Of a stretch of 34,032 nt of DNA, positions 8,363-15,971 are shown piece after piece. Source of the DNA: CAITNM01 sp037138055 (lineage in GTDB: Bacteria > Pseudomonadota > Alphaproteobacteria > Paracaedibacterales > CAITNM01). Position numbers and translations under genes: made by a program. The stretch covers positions 1 to 34,032 of the forward strand of contig JBAXJB010000015.1 of the NCBI GenBank assembly GCA_037138055.1, given 5' to 3'. Every line of letters begins with the position of its first letter. Position 1 is the stretch's first letter. Below the pieces are notes generated by a model. The model saw only the letters and a program-made list of their open reading frames with translations, ran no database searches and was not told where the DNA came from.

Positions 8363-9238
8363 CTAAATTCCTATGCCAAAAGCTCTCAGCGCCCACGACC
8401 GTTCTTGCCAATCTTCTTCAACTTTTACAAACAGCTTTAAATGCACGCGGCGTTCAAGTTGAGTTTCAAGCTCAGTTCTAGCTGCTTGTCCAATATTTTT
8501 CAAAGTCTGACCACCTTTACCCAGCACAATTCCTTTGTGATTATCCCTGGAAACAACAATAGCTTGGCTAATTTTTACCGAACCATTATCAAATTCTTCC
8601 CAGCTTTCGGATTCCACAAATATGTTATAAGGAACTTCTTGGTGTAACTGCAGAAAAACTTGCTCACGCGTTACTTCAGCTGCCCAGGAGCGCACAGGAA
8701 TATTTGTTATTTGATCTTCAGGATATAGCCATGGACCATCTGGCATAATGCCGCACAAATGCTTAGCTAAGTCATCCACTCCATCGCTGTGGAGGGCGCT
8801 GATCATAAATATGCATTTGACGTTTTCAAAAGAATTAACCGAGTTTGCCATTTTTAAAAGCTTATCTTTATCGATTAAATCAATTTTATTAAGGCAAACG
8901 ATCAGGCCTTTTTTGTGCTGTTGGCACAGTTGTTGAGCTAATGGCATATTGGGCTTTGTAACATCAATAACCAAAATATTTGCATCAGAATCAGCACTGG
9001 CGTCAAAAGCTTCTTTGACCATAGCTATATCAAGCTTTTTTTTAGCTTCAAAAATACCAGGTGTATCTACTAATATGAGCTGGCATTTGTCTTTAAGAGC
9101 AATACCCATAATTCTACTTCGTGTCGTTTGGACTTTTGGTGAAACAATTGAGACTTTTTGCCCAACCAATTGATTTACAAGAGTAGATTTGCCCGCATTA
9201 GGAGCGCCTAGAATAGCAATAAAGCCGCATTTTTCCAT
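8363..9238 (-). CDS. era: GTPase Era, 16S rRNA processing/30S assembly
   Basis: Era is an essential GTPase that binds the 3' end of 16S rRNA during small-subunit maturation. The 291-residue product has GAPNAGKS at 11-18 (G1), TT in VQTTRSR (G2), DTPG (G3), NKID (G4) and a C-terminal KH domain with GKGGQTLKNIG, the family's RNA-binding loop. Length is standard. The usual neighbours rnc and recO are absent: lptC lies 95 bp upstream and the SGNH/MBOAT genes are downstream. The ATG at 9238 leaves the expected short N-terminus before the P-loop. The Shine-Dalgarno is poor. Confidence 0.97.
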   Translation of the reverse strand: MEKCGFIAILGAPNAGKSTLVNQLVGQKVSIVSPKVQTTRSRIMGIALKDKCQLILVDTPGIFEAKKKLDIAMVKEAFDASADSDANILVIDVTKPNMPLAQQLCQQHKKGLIVCLNKIDLIDKDKLLKMANSVNSFENVKCIFMISALHSDGVDDLAKHLCGIMPDGPWLYPEDQITNIPVRSWAAEVTREQVFLQLHQEVPYNIFVESESWEEFDNGSVKISQAIVVSRDNHKGIVLGKGGQTLKNIGQAARTELETQLERRVHLKLFVKVEEDWQERSWALRAFGIGI

Positions 9239-9272
9239 GGATGATGTTTTTCATTATTATTTGTTACACGTC

Positions 9273-9302
9273 ACCATAGCTGATGTTGTGTTAATATGCC
9301 AA
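9273..9302 (-). promoter_or_regulatory. weak promoter candidate for the era gene run
   Basis: On the minus strand TTGGCA (9297-9302) and TATGGT (9273-9278) are 18 bp apart, inside the 95-bp gap between lptC and era. The -10 match is only fair. Read-through from lptC is an alternative. Confidence 0.35.
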
Positions 9303-9333
9303 AAGGATTGTGATCAAAGAATACAATTATTGT

Positions 9334-9903
9334 TTAAGAATTTTTTCTAGAGATGCTTAAACAGACATTGCCACTGAAAGACATAACATTTTTGCCTGTC
9401 TGAATTTCATAAGATTTTGCTGTGATTTTGTTTTCTTGGTGACAGGCTTCTACACCCTTATTGCCACTGATATCGTGCGTTTTCGTATTGAGTACAGCAT
9501 GTTCGGTTGTAGCGGTGAGTCCTGAATGGTGATCAAAGCTAACTTTTTTCAAAAAGTGCACTTCGCGATTCGATTCATAATATGCAGCTTGAGTTGCTTT
9601 TAATGATGCCGGCTCATCTGGTTTTTCAAAAGTGCCAACAGGATTACTCAATGAAATTCTGTCGTCATATTGCGTGGCTTCATTAGCATTAACAAGAAGG
9701 CGAGCTTGTGTTTGAGGATTGTGCGACACCATTTTAAGCATTTTTGCTTGGGTTTTATCTGTAGTAGCAACAGAAAATTCTTTTTTAGAGACAGTTTCTT
9801 GTGTGGCATTCTCTGATGTGCCATCAGTCAGAAAGGCTAAAACCGTAGATACTATAGCTGTCGGAAAAAAATACCGAAATATACGATTAGTCTTGCGGCG
9901 CAT
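9334..9903 (-). CDS. lptC: LPS export protein LptC
   Basis: LptC is the bitopic inner-membrane protein that receives LPS from LptB2FG and passes it to the periplasmic LptA bridge. The 189-residue product has one N-terminal hydrophobic helix (about 9-25) after a basic start, then a beta-rich domain containing the family pattern of repeated strands: VSFDHHSGLTATTEHAV, then ITAKSYEI and VMSFSGNVCL. Length fits. In most alphaproteobacteria lptC is followed by lptA and lptB; here it stands between tRNA-Leu and era. GAGGA lies 7 bp before the ATG. Identification rests on fold pattern rather than high identity. Confidence 0.82.
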   Translation of the reverse strand: MRRKTNRIFRYFFPTAIVSTVLAFLTDGTSENATQETVSKKEFSVATTDKTQAKMLKMVSHNPQTQARLLVNANEATQYDDRISLSNPVGTFEKPDEPASLKATQAAYYESNREVHFLKKVSFDHHSGLTATTEHAVLNTKTHDISGNKGVEACHQENKITAKSYEIQTGKNVMSFSGNVCLSISRKNS

Positions 9904-9967
9904 ATATCCTCAAACAAACTTACTCAAACAATGATAACGTAATAAAATTAATAAAGCCCTAAAAAGG

Positions 9968-10052
9968 TGGTGCCCCCGGGGAGACTCGAACTCCCACGTC
10001 CTAGGACAACAGATTTTGAGTCTGCCGCGTCTACCAGTTCCACCACAGGGGC
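9968..10052 (-). tRNA. tRNA-Leu (anticodon CAA)
   Basis: An 85-nt class II tRNA on the minus strand. The acceptor arms GCCCCTG (10046-10052) and CGGGGGC (9972-9978) pair with one G-U. The anticodon loop CTCAAAA gives CAA, reading UUG. The T-arm GTTCGAGTC and a variable arm are present, and the CCA end is encoded (9968-9970). lptC begins 64 bp downstream, so the two may share a transcript. Confidence 0.96.
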
Positions 10053-10060
10053 GCTAGGTG

Positions 10061-10088
10061 ATAATACTCGTTTTTTGAAAATCGTCAA
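10061..10088 (-). promoter_or_regulatory. sigma70-type promoter for tRNA-Leu
   Basis: On the minus strand TTGACG (10083-10088) and TATTAT (10061-10066), spaced 16 bp, end 8 bp before the mature 5' end of tRNA-Leu. Both hexamers match consensus at five of six positions. Confidence 0.7.
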
Positions 10089-10095
10089 AGAAAAT

Positions 10096-10124
10096 TTGAA
10101 TGTGGATTGAATGATTTTTAAAAT
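10096..10124 (+). promoter_or_regulatory. promoter candidate for fzlA
   Basis: TTGAAT (10096-10101) and TAAAAT (10119-10124), 17 bp apart, lie in the 175-bp gap upstream of the GST-like gene. The gap is AT-rich and shows no other clear element. A downstream TATTATAAAA at 10135-10144 could serve as an alternative -10. Confidence 0.45.
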
Positions 10125-10227
10125 TAGGCTGAGGTATTATAAAAATGGAAAAGATATGCGAAGCGAAAAGAGACAAAAAATAACAACACGCTTTACAATT
10201 GTTGATGCTTTAAGCTAAAACCTTAGA

Positions 10228-10914
10228 ATGCGTGTACTTCATTATTATCCATTATGTCCATATTCTCGTAAGGTGCGTTTGTGTCTTGCCGAGAAGAAAT
10301 TGGATTTTTCTCAAGAAATTGAAAATTTTTGGGAAAAAAAACCAGAGCTGACAAATCTGAACCCTTTGGGACATGTTCCTGTATTAGTTGATTTAAATGG
10401 CTCAATTTTAACCGATAGCACGGCGATTGTTGAATATTTAGAAGAAGCATACCCAGACCGCAAACTATATCCGGAAGAACTTTTGGCAAGAGCGGAAGCC
10501 CGCAGATTGATGGCTTGGTTTGATACACGATTTGCTCAAGAGGTAAGCCTCGTCATTTTGTGGGAAAAAGTTATTAAGCGTATGGCTGCAAAAAGCATGG
10601 GGCAGTCTAGCGTTGGGCCAGATTCAAATCTTATTCGTCAGACTAAAACTGTTATGACAAACCATCTGGAGTATTTAGCTTGGCTTGTGGATAGGCGAAA
10701 TTGGCTTGCTGGCGATCATTTTACTATGGCGGATGTTACTGCAGCTGCACATATTTCGGTGGTTGATTACTTTGGCGATATTAACTGGGAAAAATTTGAA
10801 TCGGTTAAAAATTGGTTTATGCGTATTAAGTCACGACCAAGTTACCGAGGTTTCTTTACTGATAGAGTTCCGGCCATTGCGCCGGCTTCGCACTATGCTG
10901 AATTGGATTTTTAG
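10228..10914 (+). CDS. fzlA: glutathione S-transferase-like protein, probable FzlA
   Basis: A 228-residue GST-fold protein: thioredoxin-like domain about 1-80 (CPYSRKVRLCLAEK, then HVPVLVD and DSTAIVEYLEE), helical domain 85-215 with LAGDHFTMADVTAA. The C-terminal signature, SRPSYRGFF…, ending in HYAELDF, matches what I recall of FzlA, an FtsZ-binding GST homologue in alphaproteobacteria that curves FtsZ filaments and lacks normal GST activity in Caulobacter. The assignment is family resemblance from memory, so a generic GST remains the fallback. The ATG has no obvious Shine-Dalgarno. Its stop is 2 bp from the converging comEC stop. Confidence 0.72.
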   Translation: MRVLHYYPLCPYSRKVRLCLAEKKLDFSQEIENFWEKKPELTNLNPLGHVPVLVDLNGSILTDSTAIVEYLEEAYPDRKLYPEELLARAEARRLMAWFDTRFAQEVSLVILWEKVIKRMAAKSMGQSSVGPDSNLIRQTKTVMTNHLEYLAWLVDRRNWLAGDHFTMADVTAAAHISVVDYFGDINWEKFESVKNWFMRIKSRPSYRGFFTDRVPAIAPASHYAELDF

Positions 10915-10916
10915 CG

Positions 10917-12980
10917 TCACTTCTTTTCATAAAATGAAACACACCAAGGTCTTGTGCCAAAGTAGGTTTTCAAAAAGCAAAACCGCAAGGGGTTTTTATA
11001 CACGGCCACTCCCCCCTCGTATTGAATAATATTTCTATCAATTACTTTTGCAAAATGAAATCCATGCTTTTTTAAAGTGCGTTCATATCCAAAGGTAATA
11101 ACAGCATCAATCTGAGCGCCTTCATCAATAATTTCGTGTAAATATTCTATGCCGTCTTTAGGTGAGGTAATTAACACTAAGTTCGGTGTTTGAAAATGAT
11201 GATATTCTTGTTCCCAAGCTTGCCGCTGACTAATTCCCCACTCTTGTGCCCAAACATCAACTGTGAAAGCATTTCTTTTAGTATCAGAAATGTACACGAC
11301 GTCACCTTGTTGGTAGGCCATCACATCATTTTGCTGACTGACATAAGCAATCGGAAGCTCAAAGGTTCGCCATAATATAATTCCTAGAAATATGGGAATA
11401 ACACCAAACCAACGCCATGATTTTTTCCATAAACACAGCCACAACATGCCAAAGCTAAATGTGATCAAGGCATAAGCTGGAACAGCTTTAACTTGTATGG
11501 CAGCACCAGGGAGCAGGGCAGTTTCATTAGCAATCAAGCACAAAAACGTTAAACTTTTTTCCCATAACCAAAAAAGAATATCGCTGCCCCCAAAAGATAG
11601 TGAAAATACGCTAAAAAGCCCTAAGGGCATAACAAAAAATCCTACCAAGGGAATGGCAAGCAAATTTCCCAAAATTGCTTGGGCGGTAAACCGTTGAAAA
11701 AATGCCATGCTAAATGGTGTTGTGGCGAGAGAAGCAATAAGTGTAGTCATGAAAATTCCAAAAATTCCCCACAAAATTTTCTTTAGCCCCAAAAAATTGC
11801 TTGAGCTTTGAAAGACTTTTTCTTGCAAAGTTGACCAAGCTGATTCGTAAAATGCTAACAGCCCAAGCACCGCTGCAAATGACAGTTGAAAACTTGCAGA
11901 CAATAAGCTTTCTGGAGAAAACAGCAGTACGACAACGGCGGCTAATGCAAGACTGCGCATGGAAAAAGCTGTGCGATCAAGGCACACGGCTAGCATCGCA
12001 AGAGTTATCATGATAAACGATCGCTGTACTGGAATACCAAAATTAGCAACGGCCATGTAAAACATGCTGGCAATAACTGCTAAACAAGCGGCAACTTTTT
12101 TTACCGAAAATGCCATGGAAAAAGCAGGATACAAACACATTAATCGACGTAATAATAAAAACACAAGACCGGCAACTAAGCTTAAATGCAAGCCAGATAT
12201 CGCCAAAACATGAGCAAGACCAGCATCTGCAAATGCTTGACGCAATTTATGAGGAATATAGCTACGATCTCCGGTAACTAACGCAGAGGCTATGGCGCCA
12301 TATGGCTCTTTTAAATGAGACAGTAAATTCTGTGTAAGGACGTGGCGGCACTGTGCAAATGGCTTTGCTTCAGCGCTTTTCTGACTTAAAAAATCGTTCA
12401 TGCGCGCCGTTCCTCCAATGCCTTGAAGGTAAGCGGCTCGCCGAGCAAAATATCCATGCAAACTGCTTGGCATAGGAATAGGGTAAATGCTAGCCATAAC
12501 ATTAATCTGATCATGGATTTGTAATTCTTGAGCGAGCTCTCCAGAAATGTTCAGACGAAGTTTTGCAGAATAAGATTCATCATTAATTTTTATTTGATCT
12601 AATATAATCCTGTAGGTGCCATCATCTTTATAAGGATGATTTTCAATAGATTGTATTCGCCCAATAATATCTGCGCTTTCCTGAGGCGCATTAAACATTT
12701 GTGTTACGTTAAAATGCACTTGCATGCCAATGATGAAAAACCCAACACAAAATCCAGTAACAACATAGGCAATTAACCCGAAGCTAGGATTTTTGTATGT
12801 ATATAGTATTGCAATGATCCCTAAAAAGAAGAGGGAGAAATAGGTGAAAAAACCAGGTTCGTTACTTAAAGTGAAATACGTGCCAATACCAAAAATTAAT
12901 CCAACTGGAATCCAGTGAACCCATCGTGTTTGCTCAGAAAAATAAGTCGATAGGAATCTTGAGCTTATGTTTTTAAGCAC
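10917..12980 (-). CDS. comEC: ComEC/Rec2-family DNA uptake channel protein
   Basis: A 687-residue polytopic membrane protein of the ComEC/Rec2 family, which forms the inner-membrane channel for single-stranded DNA in natural transformation. N-terminal helices (20-90) lead to an OB-like DUF4131 region (about 95-200). The Competence domain begins near 225 with TGDRSYIPHKLRQAF and contains HVLAISGLHLSL at 257-268, the family hallmark. Many helices continue to about 540. The C-terminal ~130 residues do not show the HxHxDH zinc motif of a metallo-beta-lactamase domain. The start codon is GTG (12978-12980), with AGG about 12 bp upstream. xseB is 12 bp upstream, so they are probably co-transcribed. 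Confidence 0.92.
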   Translation of the reverse strand: MLKNISSRFLSTYFSEQTRWVHWIPVGLIFGIGTYFTLSNEPGFFTYFSLFFLGIIAILYTYKNPSFGLIAYVVTGFCVGFFIIGMQVHFNVTQMFNAPQESADIIGRIQSIENHPYKDDGTYRIILDQIKINDESYSAKLRLNISGELAQELQIHDQINVMASIYPIPMPSSLHGYFARRAAYLQGIGGTARMNDFLSQKSAEAKPFAQCRHVLTQNLLSHLKEPYGAIASALVTGDRSYIPHKLRQAFADAGLAHVLAISGLHLSLVAGLVFLLLRRLMCLYPAFSMAFSVKKVAACLAVIASMFYMAVANFGIPVQRSFIMITLAMLAVCLDRTAFSMRSLALAAVVVLLFSPESLLSASFQLSFAAVLGLLAFYESAWSTLQEKVFQSSSNFLGLKKILWGIFGIFMTTLIASLATTPFSMAFFQRFTAQAILGNLLAIPLVGFFVMPLGLFSVFSLSFGGSDILFWLWEKSLTFLCLIANETALLPGAAIQVKAVPAYALITFSFGMLWLCLWKKSWRWFGVIPIFLGIILWRTFELPIAYVSQQNDVMAYQQGDVVYISDTKRNAFTVDVWAQEWGISQRQAWEQEYHHFQTPNLVLITSPKDGIEYLHEIIDEGAQIDAVITFGYERTLKKHGFHFAKVIDRNIIQYEGGVAVYKNPLRFCFLKTYFGTRPWCVSFYEKK

Positions 12981-12992
12981 TTTTGTGCGTGC

Positions 12993-13238
12993 CTAAATTG
13001 CTGCTTCTTCGTTTAAGAACGGTTTCATAGATACTGATCCGTCAGAATTTTCAAGAATTTGCTCAACCTTTAGACGTGCATTTTTAAGCTTTGTGTCGCA
13101 ATGATTTTTCAAGCCAATTCCACGTTCAAAAGTTTTGATTGCTTCGTCTAAGGGGCATTTTCCTTCTTCCAAACGACGTACCAAAGACTCTAACTCTCCT
13201 AAGGCTTCTTCAAAACTTAATTTTTCAATTGTTTGCAT
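12993..13238 (-). CDS. xseB: exodeoxyribonuclease VII small subunit
   Basis: An 81-residue XseB, several copies of which bind XseA to form exonuclease VII, acting on single-stranded DNA. The sequence FEEALGELESLVRRLEEG, LDEAIKTFERGI and the helical LKNARLKVEQIL match the family's two-helix hairpin. Length is typical. The large subunit XseA is not in the window. It heads the xseB–comEC pair on the minus strand. AAGG close to the ATG is the only ribosome site seen. Confidence 0.95.
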   Translation of the reverse strand: MQTIEKLSFEEALGELESLVRRLEEGKCPLDEAIKTFERGIGLKNHCDTKLKNARLKVEQILENSDGSVSMKPFLNEEAAI

Positions 13239-13332
13239 AACCTTATGTGAGTTTTTTAGTCAATGATTTTACTTAGCCTAAATCGGCACCAAAACTCAAG
13301 AATATTTTCAAAATTGTTTTAAATAGGGGGGA

Positions 13333-13791
13333 TTAAATTTTACGTATTTTTACAGATAGTGCGTCAATGACACCATGAATAAATGACACATCTTTTTTTT
13401 CAAGGAAACCCTTAGCAACCTCAAGATATTCATTAATGATAACTGGTGTAGGTACAACAGGTGCATGAGTTAATTCATAAAGAGCGCAACGAAGTACTGA
13501 TCTACTTAAAGATGGCAGCCTATCAATTTTCCATTGTTCTGTTAGGTGCTCAGCAATTTGTTGATCAAAAATAGATAAATCATTTGCTAAAAAATTTGTA
13601 ATGTCTGTGAAAAACTCAAGATCAGGTTCGGTCGTGCCTTTTACATCGTCATTAAAGCGAGCTTGTAGGAATTGACGAACGACATCCTGTCTATCATCAG
13701 GGTTTTGCTCCATCTGATAAACTGCTTGAACAGCTGCAACACGTGATAAGTGACGTGCGCTACCATAGATTTTTTGATTTTTTTCAAACAC
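13333..13791 (-). CDS. nusB: transcription antitermination factor NusB
   Basis: NusB binds boxA RNA with S10 (NusE) in rRNA antitermination complexes. The 152-residue helical protein carries the family's ends: SARHLSRVAAVQAVYQME near the N-terminus, and LPSLSRSVLRCALYEL and INEYLEVAKGF with SFIHGVIDAL at the C-terminus. The start codon is GTG (13789-13791), 3 bp after the ribH stop and without a clear ribosome site, so translation is likely coupled to ribH. The ribH–nusB order is conserved in alphaproteobacteria. The 94-bp gap downstream shows no clear terminator. Confidence 0.95.
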   Translation of the reverse strand: MFEKNQKIYGSARHLSRVAAVQAVYQMEQNPDDRQDVVRQFLQARFNDDVKGTTEPDLEFFTDITNFLANDLSIFDQQIAEHLTEQWKIDRLPSLSRSVLRCALYELTHAPVVPTPVIINEYLEVAKGFLEKKDVSFIHGVIDALSVKIRKI

Positions 13792-13794
13792 TGT

Positions 13795-14265
13795 TTATGC
13801 TGCTGCTGCGAACGGAGGGTTAAGAAGTTGATGGCGAAGCATCATAAGATTTACCAAAGATTGCACTGCTAATTGAATTTTTGAAACGTAGCGAGTAGCT
13901 GCGTGATTTAAGTCGTTACCTTCATTTTCAAAAACTAACACGCTTGAAAATGGCTGCCCAGCATCGGTTGCTAGGTTAAGTACAGCATCCCATACGCAAT
14001 GGTGGTTTTCTTCTGCCATATCGCCTTTGTAGTTTAAGCCAAGAAGTAAGTATCCATCTGGCATTCGAATGTTTGTATTTTCAGCATGATGAGCCGACTC
14101 TAAAAGCATGCGCAATGCAATAGGAAGATCTGCGCTATGAGGAACAGTCACACGACTAAAGGTTATTCCTTGTTGTGTTAGCGCGCCAACAGCAACATTG
14201 TACCATTGCTCAGTAATATCAGGAAAACGTCTGCTTTCTAAAATTACTACATGGGGTTGTTGCAT
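13795..14265 (-). CDS. ribH: divergent 6,7-dimethyl-8-ribityllumazine synthase-like protein
   Basis: A 156-residue protein in the ribH position of the ribH–nusB pair and of RibH length. The fold pattern is recognisable: VVILESRRFPDITEQW at the N-terminus, VTVPHSADLPIALRMLL, then GYLLLGLNYKGD. RibH joins the ribityl-aminopyrimidine and dihydroxybutanone phosphate to make lumazine, the riboflavin precursor. The usual active-site motifs are changed, however: the VPGAFEIP segment reads VPHSADLP (41-48), and the RGxTxHFD loop with the catalytic His is replaced by KGDMAEENHH (80-89). The TT(D/E)N loop reads FENEGND. It may be a fast-evolving enzyme, using His88 or His89, or a RibH-fold protein with another role. 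Confidence 0.75.
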   Translation of the reverse strand: MQQPHVVILESRRFPDITEQWYNVAVGALTQQGITFSRVTVPHSADLPIALRMLLESAHHAENTNIRMPDGYLLLGLNYKGDMAEENHHCVWDAVLNLATDAGQPFSSVLVFENEGNDLNHAATRYVSKIQLAVQSLVNLMMLRHQLLNPPFAAAA

Positions 14266-14293
14266 ATAATCCTCTGACTCTACAAGTAGATGA

Positions 14294-14323
14294 ACAATAC
14301 CTAACTCTGGTTTGTTAAGTCAA
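14294..14323 (-). promoter_or_regulatory. promoter candidate for ribH-nusB
   Basis: On the minus strand TTGACT (14318-14323) and TATTGT (14294-14299) are spaced 18 bp and lie about 29 bp upstream of the ribH ATG. Confidence 0.6.
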
Positions 14324-14437
14324 TGGCAGAGTTTTGGTACTATTTTTGATATTTTAATTCTTGAGGTTGGTGCTGTTTTTTCATGATAGAATCAAAGACG
14401 TGCTCTATAAAAATCTAGTGTAAGGGAATACGTTTAA

Positions 14438-15361
14438 ATGCCTATTGTAACTTGTAAAGCGGCAGTAAAATATTTGATGGATAGTCAAGTTGTGGCTATT
14501 CCAACCGAAACTGTTTACGGGCTTGCCGCTAATGCTACTTGTGATAACGCCGTTGCCAAAATTTATTCTTTAAAAAGTCGCCCACAGTTTAATCCACTTA
14601 TTATGCATGTGCCTTCCATTGAAATGGTTGAAGAATGGGCATGTGTTTCTAAGTTTGCAAAAATGTTGATGGAAGAATTTTGGAATAAACGTGGCGCTTC
14701 AATTAGTTTTGTTTTGGAATTAAAGAAAGAGCATCCATTGTCGTTACTAGCTCTTGCAGGATTAAGCACAGTGGCTGTTAGAAGACCTAATCATCCGATA
14801 GCACTAGATATATTAAATAGTTTGCCATTTCCATTAGCTGCACCTAGCGCAAATCGTTCCAACACGCTCAGTACTACTACAGTCACTCATGTGCTGGATA
14901 GCTTGGGGAGAAATGTTCCCGCGGTTGATGGGGGTGTTTGTGCTGTTGGTTTAGAATCAACAATACTCGACATTACTCACGATCAAATGATGATACTGCG
15001 ACAAGGTGCAGTTACTGAAGCTGATCTCGTGTTGTTTGGTGCGGTAAGTAATGCAAATAGTGACACAGCAATTAAAGCACCTGGCATGCTGAGTCGGCAT
15101 TATGCTCCACAAAAACCCTTGAAAATGGATGTGACACAAAAGCAACCAGGAATGGCTTTGCTTGGGTTTGGTAGTTGCTGCGACGCAGATCTTAATTTAA
15201 GTATTAATGGAAACTTGAGCGAAGCCGCTTCCAATTTATTTCGTTATTTGCACGAGCTGGATAGAGATCCTTTTTCATCAATTGGCGTAAACGCAATCCC
15301 TAATACAGGAATTGGCAAAGCAATTAACGACCGCTTGAAGCGAGCCTGTTCTATAAATTAA
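14438..15361 (+). CDS. tsaC: threonylcarbamoyl-AMP synthase, Sua5 type
   Basis: The enzyme makes threonylcarbamoyl-adenylate from threonine, bicarbonate and ATP for the t6A37 modification of ANN-decoding tRNAs. PTETVYGLA at 22-30, KSRPQFNPL at 46-54 and PSANRSN are conserved YrdC-domain motifs. The 307-residue length includes the extra C-terminal Sua5 domain (about 205-307), linked by SRHYAPQKPL, so this is the Sua5 (YwlC) rather than the short TsaC form. The ATG has AAGGGA 10-12 bp upstream. The gene is monocistronic between divergent ribH and converging tRNA-Met. A weak TTGAGG/TGATAG promoter-like pair lies at 14361-14389. Confidence 0.95.
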   Translation: MPIVTCKAAVKYLMDSQVVAIPTETVYGLAANATCDNAVAKIYSLKSRPQFNPLIMHVPSIEMVEEWACVSKFAKMLMEEFWNKRGASISFVLELKKEHPLSLLALAGLSTVAVRRPNHPIALDILNSLPFPLAAPSANRSNTLSTTTVTHVLDSLGRNVPAVDGGVCAVGLESTILDITHDQMMILRQGAVTEADLVLFGAVSNANSDTAIKAPGMLSRHYAPQKPLKMDVTQKQPGMALLGFGSCCDADLNLSINGNLSEAASNLFRYLHELDRDPFSSIGVNAIPNTGIGKAINDRLKRACSIN

Positions 15362-15388
15362 GTGAAATAAAATGATTGTTTTTTGAAT

Positions 15389-15465
<77 letters not shown>

Positions 15466-15478
15466 ACAATGTAAATAA

Positions 15479-15507
15479 TGTATAGCTGTGCCTGTAAAAA
15501 AAAGCAA
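15479..15507 (-). promoter_or_regulatory. promoter for initiator tRNA-Met
   Basis: On the minus strand TTGCTT (15502-15507) and TATACA (15479-15484), spaced exactly 17 bp, end 13 bp before the tRNA. It overlaps the divergent tRNA-Trp control region. Confidence 0.6.
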
Positions 15508-15510
15508 GAT

Positions 15511-15546
15511 ATTTTCCTGGACAATTTTCTTTGCATAATCTAAAAC
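15511..15546 (+). promoter_or_regulatory. weak promoter candidate for tRNA-Trp–secE operon
   Basis: TGGACA (15518-15523) with TAAAAC (15541-15546) at 17 bp is one reading. ATTTTC (15511-15516) with CATAAT (15534-15539) at 17 bp is another. A promoter is expected here because the flanking genes diverge, but the exact hexamers are uncertain. Confidence 0.35.
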
Positions 15547-15571
15547 AAGAATGGTTACCGAAAGGTGATTT

Positions 15572-15648
15572 AGGAGTGTAGCTCAATTGGCTAGAGTGTC
15601 GGTCTCCAAAACCGAAGGTTGTGGGTTCGAGCCCCTCCACTCCTGCCA
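15572..15648 (+). tRNA. tRNA-Trp (anticodon CCA)
   Basis: A 77-nt tRNA including encoded CCA (15646-15648). Acceptor arms AGGAGTG (15572-15578) and CACTCCT (15638-15644) pair fully, with discriminator G. The anticodon loop CTCCAAA reads CCA. The T-arm GTTCGAGCC is intact. tRNA-Trp directly before secE is the usual alphaproteobacterial arrangement. Confidence 0.97.
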
Positions 15649-15755
15649 TGTTAGTTTTCTATAGACATTTTCATTACAATCTTATACAAATTGCTGATGA
15701 GTCTGTGTTAGACAGACATAATGCTTTTTGTTGTTCTTTTCTAAGGAAATACTTT

Positions 15756-15965
15756 ATGGCCGATCATACAAAGACACCTCTTACAAAAAAGATCCCCGAG
15801 TTTTTTGCTCAGGTTCGTCAAGAAATGCGTAAAGTTACTTGGCCAAGCGGCAAGGAAACACGCGTTACAACGGTGGTTGTGTTTATATTCGCAATTATTG
15901 CGGCAGCCTATTTCATGGTTGTGGATCAAGTTATTTATCGTCTATTACATTTAATTATTGGATAA
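15756..15965 (+). CDS. secE: preprotein translocase subunit SecE
   Basis: SecE clamps SecY in the SecYEG channel. The 69-residue product has the conserved amphipathic stretch with EMRKVTWPSGKET (23-35), followed by a single membrane helix (about 38-62), the short alphaproteobacterial form. A longer frame runs back into tRNA-Trp at 15621, but ATG 15756 is chosen because AAGGA lies 8 bp upstream and the protein then starts at the expected distance from the motif. nusG begins 6 bp after its stop. Confidence 0.95.
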   Translation: MADHTKTPLTKKIPEFFAQVRQEMRKVTWPSGKETRVTTVVVFIFAIIAAAYFMVVDQVIYRLLHLIIG

Positions 15966-15971
15966 AACGTT

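Noticed and set aside
15621..15755. 45-codon N-terminal extension of SecE
   Set aside because: It would start inside tRNA-Trp; ATG 15756 has AAGGA upstream and gives normal SecE length.
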